A stretch of DNA of 64,000 bases from Xiphophorus maculatus (Eukaryota; Chordata; Actinopteri; Cyprinodontiformes; Poeciliidae), in contig NC_036456.1 of assembly GCF_002775205.1 (NCBI RefSeq), positions 8,025,463 to 8,089,462 of the forward strand, read 5' to 3'. Shown here piece after piece: positions 62,301 to 64,000 of this stretch; within the stretch, counting starts at the first letter, position 1; every line of letters begins with the position of its first letter. A model generated the notes under the pieces. The model did no database searches. It saw only the letters and a list, made by a program, of their open reading frames with translations, and had not been told where the DNA came from. Both the position numbers and the translations under genes were made by a program.

Positions 62301-63978
62301 ACTCTATTCTGTTCATGGCTCATGCAGTGCATCGCGTTCGTCAGTCCGGGGTATGGATGTCTGGAGGAAACCTGGCACAACATATACGCAATTTGGATTT
62401 CCAGGTACAGATAGACCCAAGAAGTCCATAACACCAAACCACTTTTTTCTAATTTCAGCATAACATGAGGTAGATAAAGAGAGGTTATAGGATTTTACAT
62501 TTCGTTAATTCACAGGGCTTTAGTCACCGTATCAAAACCAGCAGCTCTGGAGCCGTTCAGCTGGACTACCTCATCCTGGACACAGATGGATCTACCTTGA
62601 ATCTCATACCAACATACAAGTAGGTCTCAGTGTTTTATGATTTCCAATGAGCAACAAAGAGTTTGCTCCACCAAGATAAATAACAAATGAATAAGAAAGT
62701 CACTTGCCTGACTGACTGAGTTAAATGTAAAGTTTGGTATGGAAGTGTTAATTGTGTGGGCCTTCTTTTCTAAAGTTTTCTAGCCTTGACCTTTTTGTTT
62801 GAGTAAACAATACAACGTGAACTGAACACCAGTGTACACAGCAAGGTCCAGGAAATGAATTATACAATAAGTTGCCTGTGTTCTATGACCTGTAGTAGTA
62901 GCCAAAAGTATTCAAAATTAAGTATTTTTTGTTTACATTATCAGTGTCGTCCCAAGAAACTTTTTATAAGGGTGGCCAGACCAGGCTAGCAAAACTTTTA
63001 GGGAGCACAGCTAAAAATACTATTTATTTTGCATTAATTTTTTTATTGGGTTTTATATTTATGTCTTCATTGAAGAAGTAGGTGTATGGCTTTCTATGAT
63101 ACTAATATTATTCTCTGAGGAGACCAGTGGGGTGACCGGCATTTATTAAGAGGGCCCATGGCCTCCCCTGTAACCCCCTTTGGAGACGCCACTGTATATT
63201 ATTTTCCAGGTGATCTAATATTATACGGAGCATGGCATCTTTCCTCCAGCTCAGAATTTAGCTGTCTCTCATATTTTAACAATTTGTTGAAAAAGAACAG
63301 CCTAATGAACTACACCCTCTTCAATTAACCACTGATCTCACTAATCAATGGCAGGATCGACATGGAGATCAGCATGGTTCGCTTCCTGGGTCGAGACATT
63401 CACTTCCCACAAGGCTATGGGCCCAGGAGGGATGCTGCCTGCTGGTTTACTCCCGGGGTCATCTGCTCAGGAGGTGAGGAAAACCACAAAAACATTTATT
63501 CAGGGTGTATATATTTAGGATCTGCTGCCGTTAATTGATCTACTTTTAAATGAATTTGTATGCTGCACAGGGCACATACATTTTTCAGAATTCCTTTCAC
63601 AAAATAAAGTTTTTTGGATAGCATTATAGGTTAAAATTTGTTCTCTCTGTTTTTCTTTTCTTTTCCAGGAGTGGATCTGCTCTTGACTTTCAGCATGTTC
63701 TTTGGTTCTATTGCTGCTTCTGTCTTCGCAGTGGCTCTCCTGTACTGCATCAAGTACGAGATCACCTATAGAAACTATTAATCTAAAGCTAAAGTGAATC
63801 TGAATTTTAGGAATCTTTAACAGGTAAAAACAACAAAACATAAACAAATTTTTTACTTTTTTTTCACCGACTCCCTATAAGGCGACGCGTCAATCAGATT
63901 CGAATGGTCAGAGGTCCCAACAAGATCTTGCTTACTCTCCAAGACGTCACATTTATTAACCCGTCACTTAGTAACAAG
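59353..63978 (+). CDS. gucy2f: Retinal-type membrane guanylate cyclase, 5' half (gucy2f-like)
   Basis: Ten exons are visible: 59353-59739, 59859-59987, 60079-60258, 60428-60545, 61328-61629, 62273-62404, 62516-62619, 63355-63473, 63669-63753 and 63882 to about 63978. They give about 551 residues, and the gene continues past the window. Retinal guanylate cyclases make cGMP in photoreceptor outer segments and are controlled by GCAP proteins. A hydrophobic signal core (about residues 58-73) is followed by the receptor-like extracellular domain with FRVGVVGPWGCDRLF, GYIGPVNPGYC and VSPLFGTIYNSI. Conserved Cys are at EPC, GYC, WAC and CWF. One membrane helix spans about 494-518, then RRVNQIRMVRGPNKILLTL. 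The kinase-homology, dimerisation and cyclase domains are not in the window. ECD similarity is highest to GUCY2F, but the cone paralogue gc3/gucy2d is possible. The signal peptide is preceded by about 55 His/Ser/Pro-rich residues. A donor at 63979 ends exon 10; read-through to 64000 is the alternative. Confidence 0.92.
61672..62198. mobile_element. MITE in guanylate cyclase intron 5
   Basis: Left words AAACTCTAGTTCATTTG and AAAGTCCGGTTCATTTGGGG, and right words TTTTGGTCCTCAATCAAACC and GAGTCTACCGGACT, match a high-copy cichlid/percomorph MITE as I recall it. The ends are partly complementary. It fills most of the intron between 61629 and 62273. Confidence 0.55.
62942..63194. mobile_element. 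hAT-like non-autonomous element in guanylate cyclase intron
   Basis: CAGTGTCGTCCC at the left and GAGACGCCACTG at the right are inverted repeats. Flanking 8-mers TACATTAT (62934-62941) and TATATTAT (63195-63202) differ by one base, consistent with an 8-bp target duplication. The interior retains GAGGGCCCATGGCCTCCCCT, common in this fish family. Confidence 0.78.
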
Positions 63979-64000
63979 GTCAGCCATTATGCTGTGTCAT

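Noticed and set aside
1..64000. CRISPR arrays, prokaryotic operons, phage or defence systems
   Set aside because: The window is clearly a vertebrate chromosome; the tandem repeats present are microsatellites and minisatellites without spacer structure.

Overview
This is a 64 kb piece of a ray-finned fish nuclear chromosome, almost certainly a percomorph-type teleost. The evidence is split vertebrate genes with GT-AG introns, AT-rich non-coding DNA, abundant microsatellites, and many copies of repeat families I recognise as typical of teleosts: Tc1-like relics, short hAT-like elements with 8-bp target duplications, and retroelement tails ending in (GGAT)n. I see no prokaryotic, viral or organellar genes.

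Layout. (1) 1-10452, + strand: the 3' part of an ARHGAP6/ARHGAP36-family RhoGAP gene, eight coding exons, with the 5' end outside the window. (2) 10453-16716: space between convergent genes, holding both presumed 3' UTRs. (3) 16717-35968, - strand: a complete usp12 deubiquitinase gene, ten coding exons, 383 aa. (4) 35969-38823: a head-to-head intergenic region with a CpG-rich usp12 promoter side, G and C homopolymer runs, a degenerate 21-bp minisatellite and microsatellites. (5) 38824-46876, + strand: a complete rasl11a small-GTPase gene, eight coding exons, 255 aa. (6) 46877-59352: a gene-poor, repeat-rich interval. (7) 59353-end, + strand: the 5' half of a retinal-type membrane guanylate cyclase (gucy2f-like). 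It covers signal peptide, extracellular domain, transmembrane helix and juxtamembrane segment; the kinase-homology and cyclase domains lie beyond the window.

The four genes are neighbours by ancestry, not an operon. The usp12/rasl11a head-to-head pair matches the human USP12-RASL11A arrangement, and USP46-RASL11B is the paralogous pair elsewhere in vertebrate genomes. The RhoGAP regulates Rho GTPases, USP12 removes ubiquitin when bound to WD-repeat cofactors, RASL11A is an atypical Ras-like protein, and the guanylate cyclase restores cGMP in photoreceptors.

I did not find a new biological system here. The points most worth checking are: probable lineage-specific extra introns in rasl11a and gucy2f; a Cys in place of the G3-box Gly in RASL11A; a Gly-rich insertion in USP12; a short upstream ORF overlapping the usp12 start; complementary (TTTC)n/(GAAA)n tracts flanking rasl11a exon 1; and several unexplained repeat structures.
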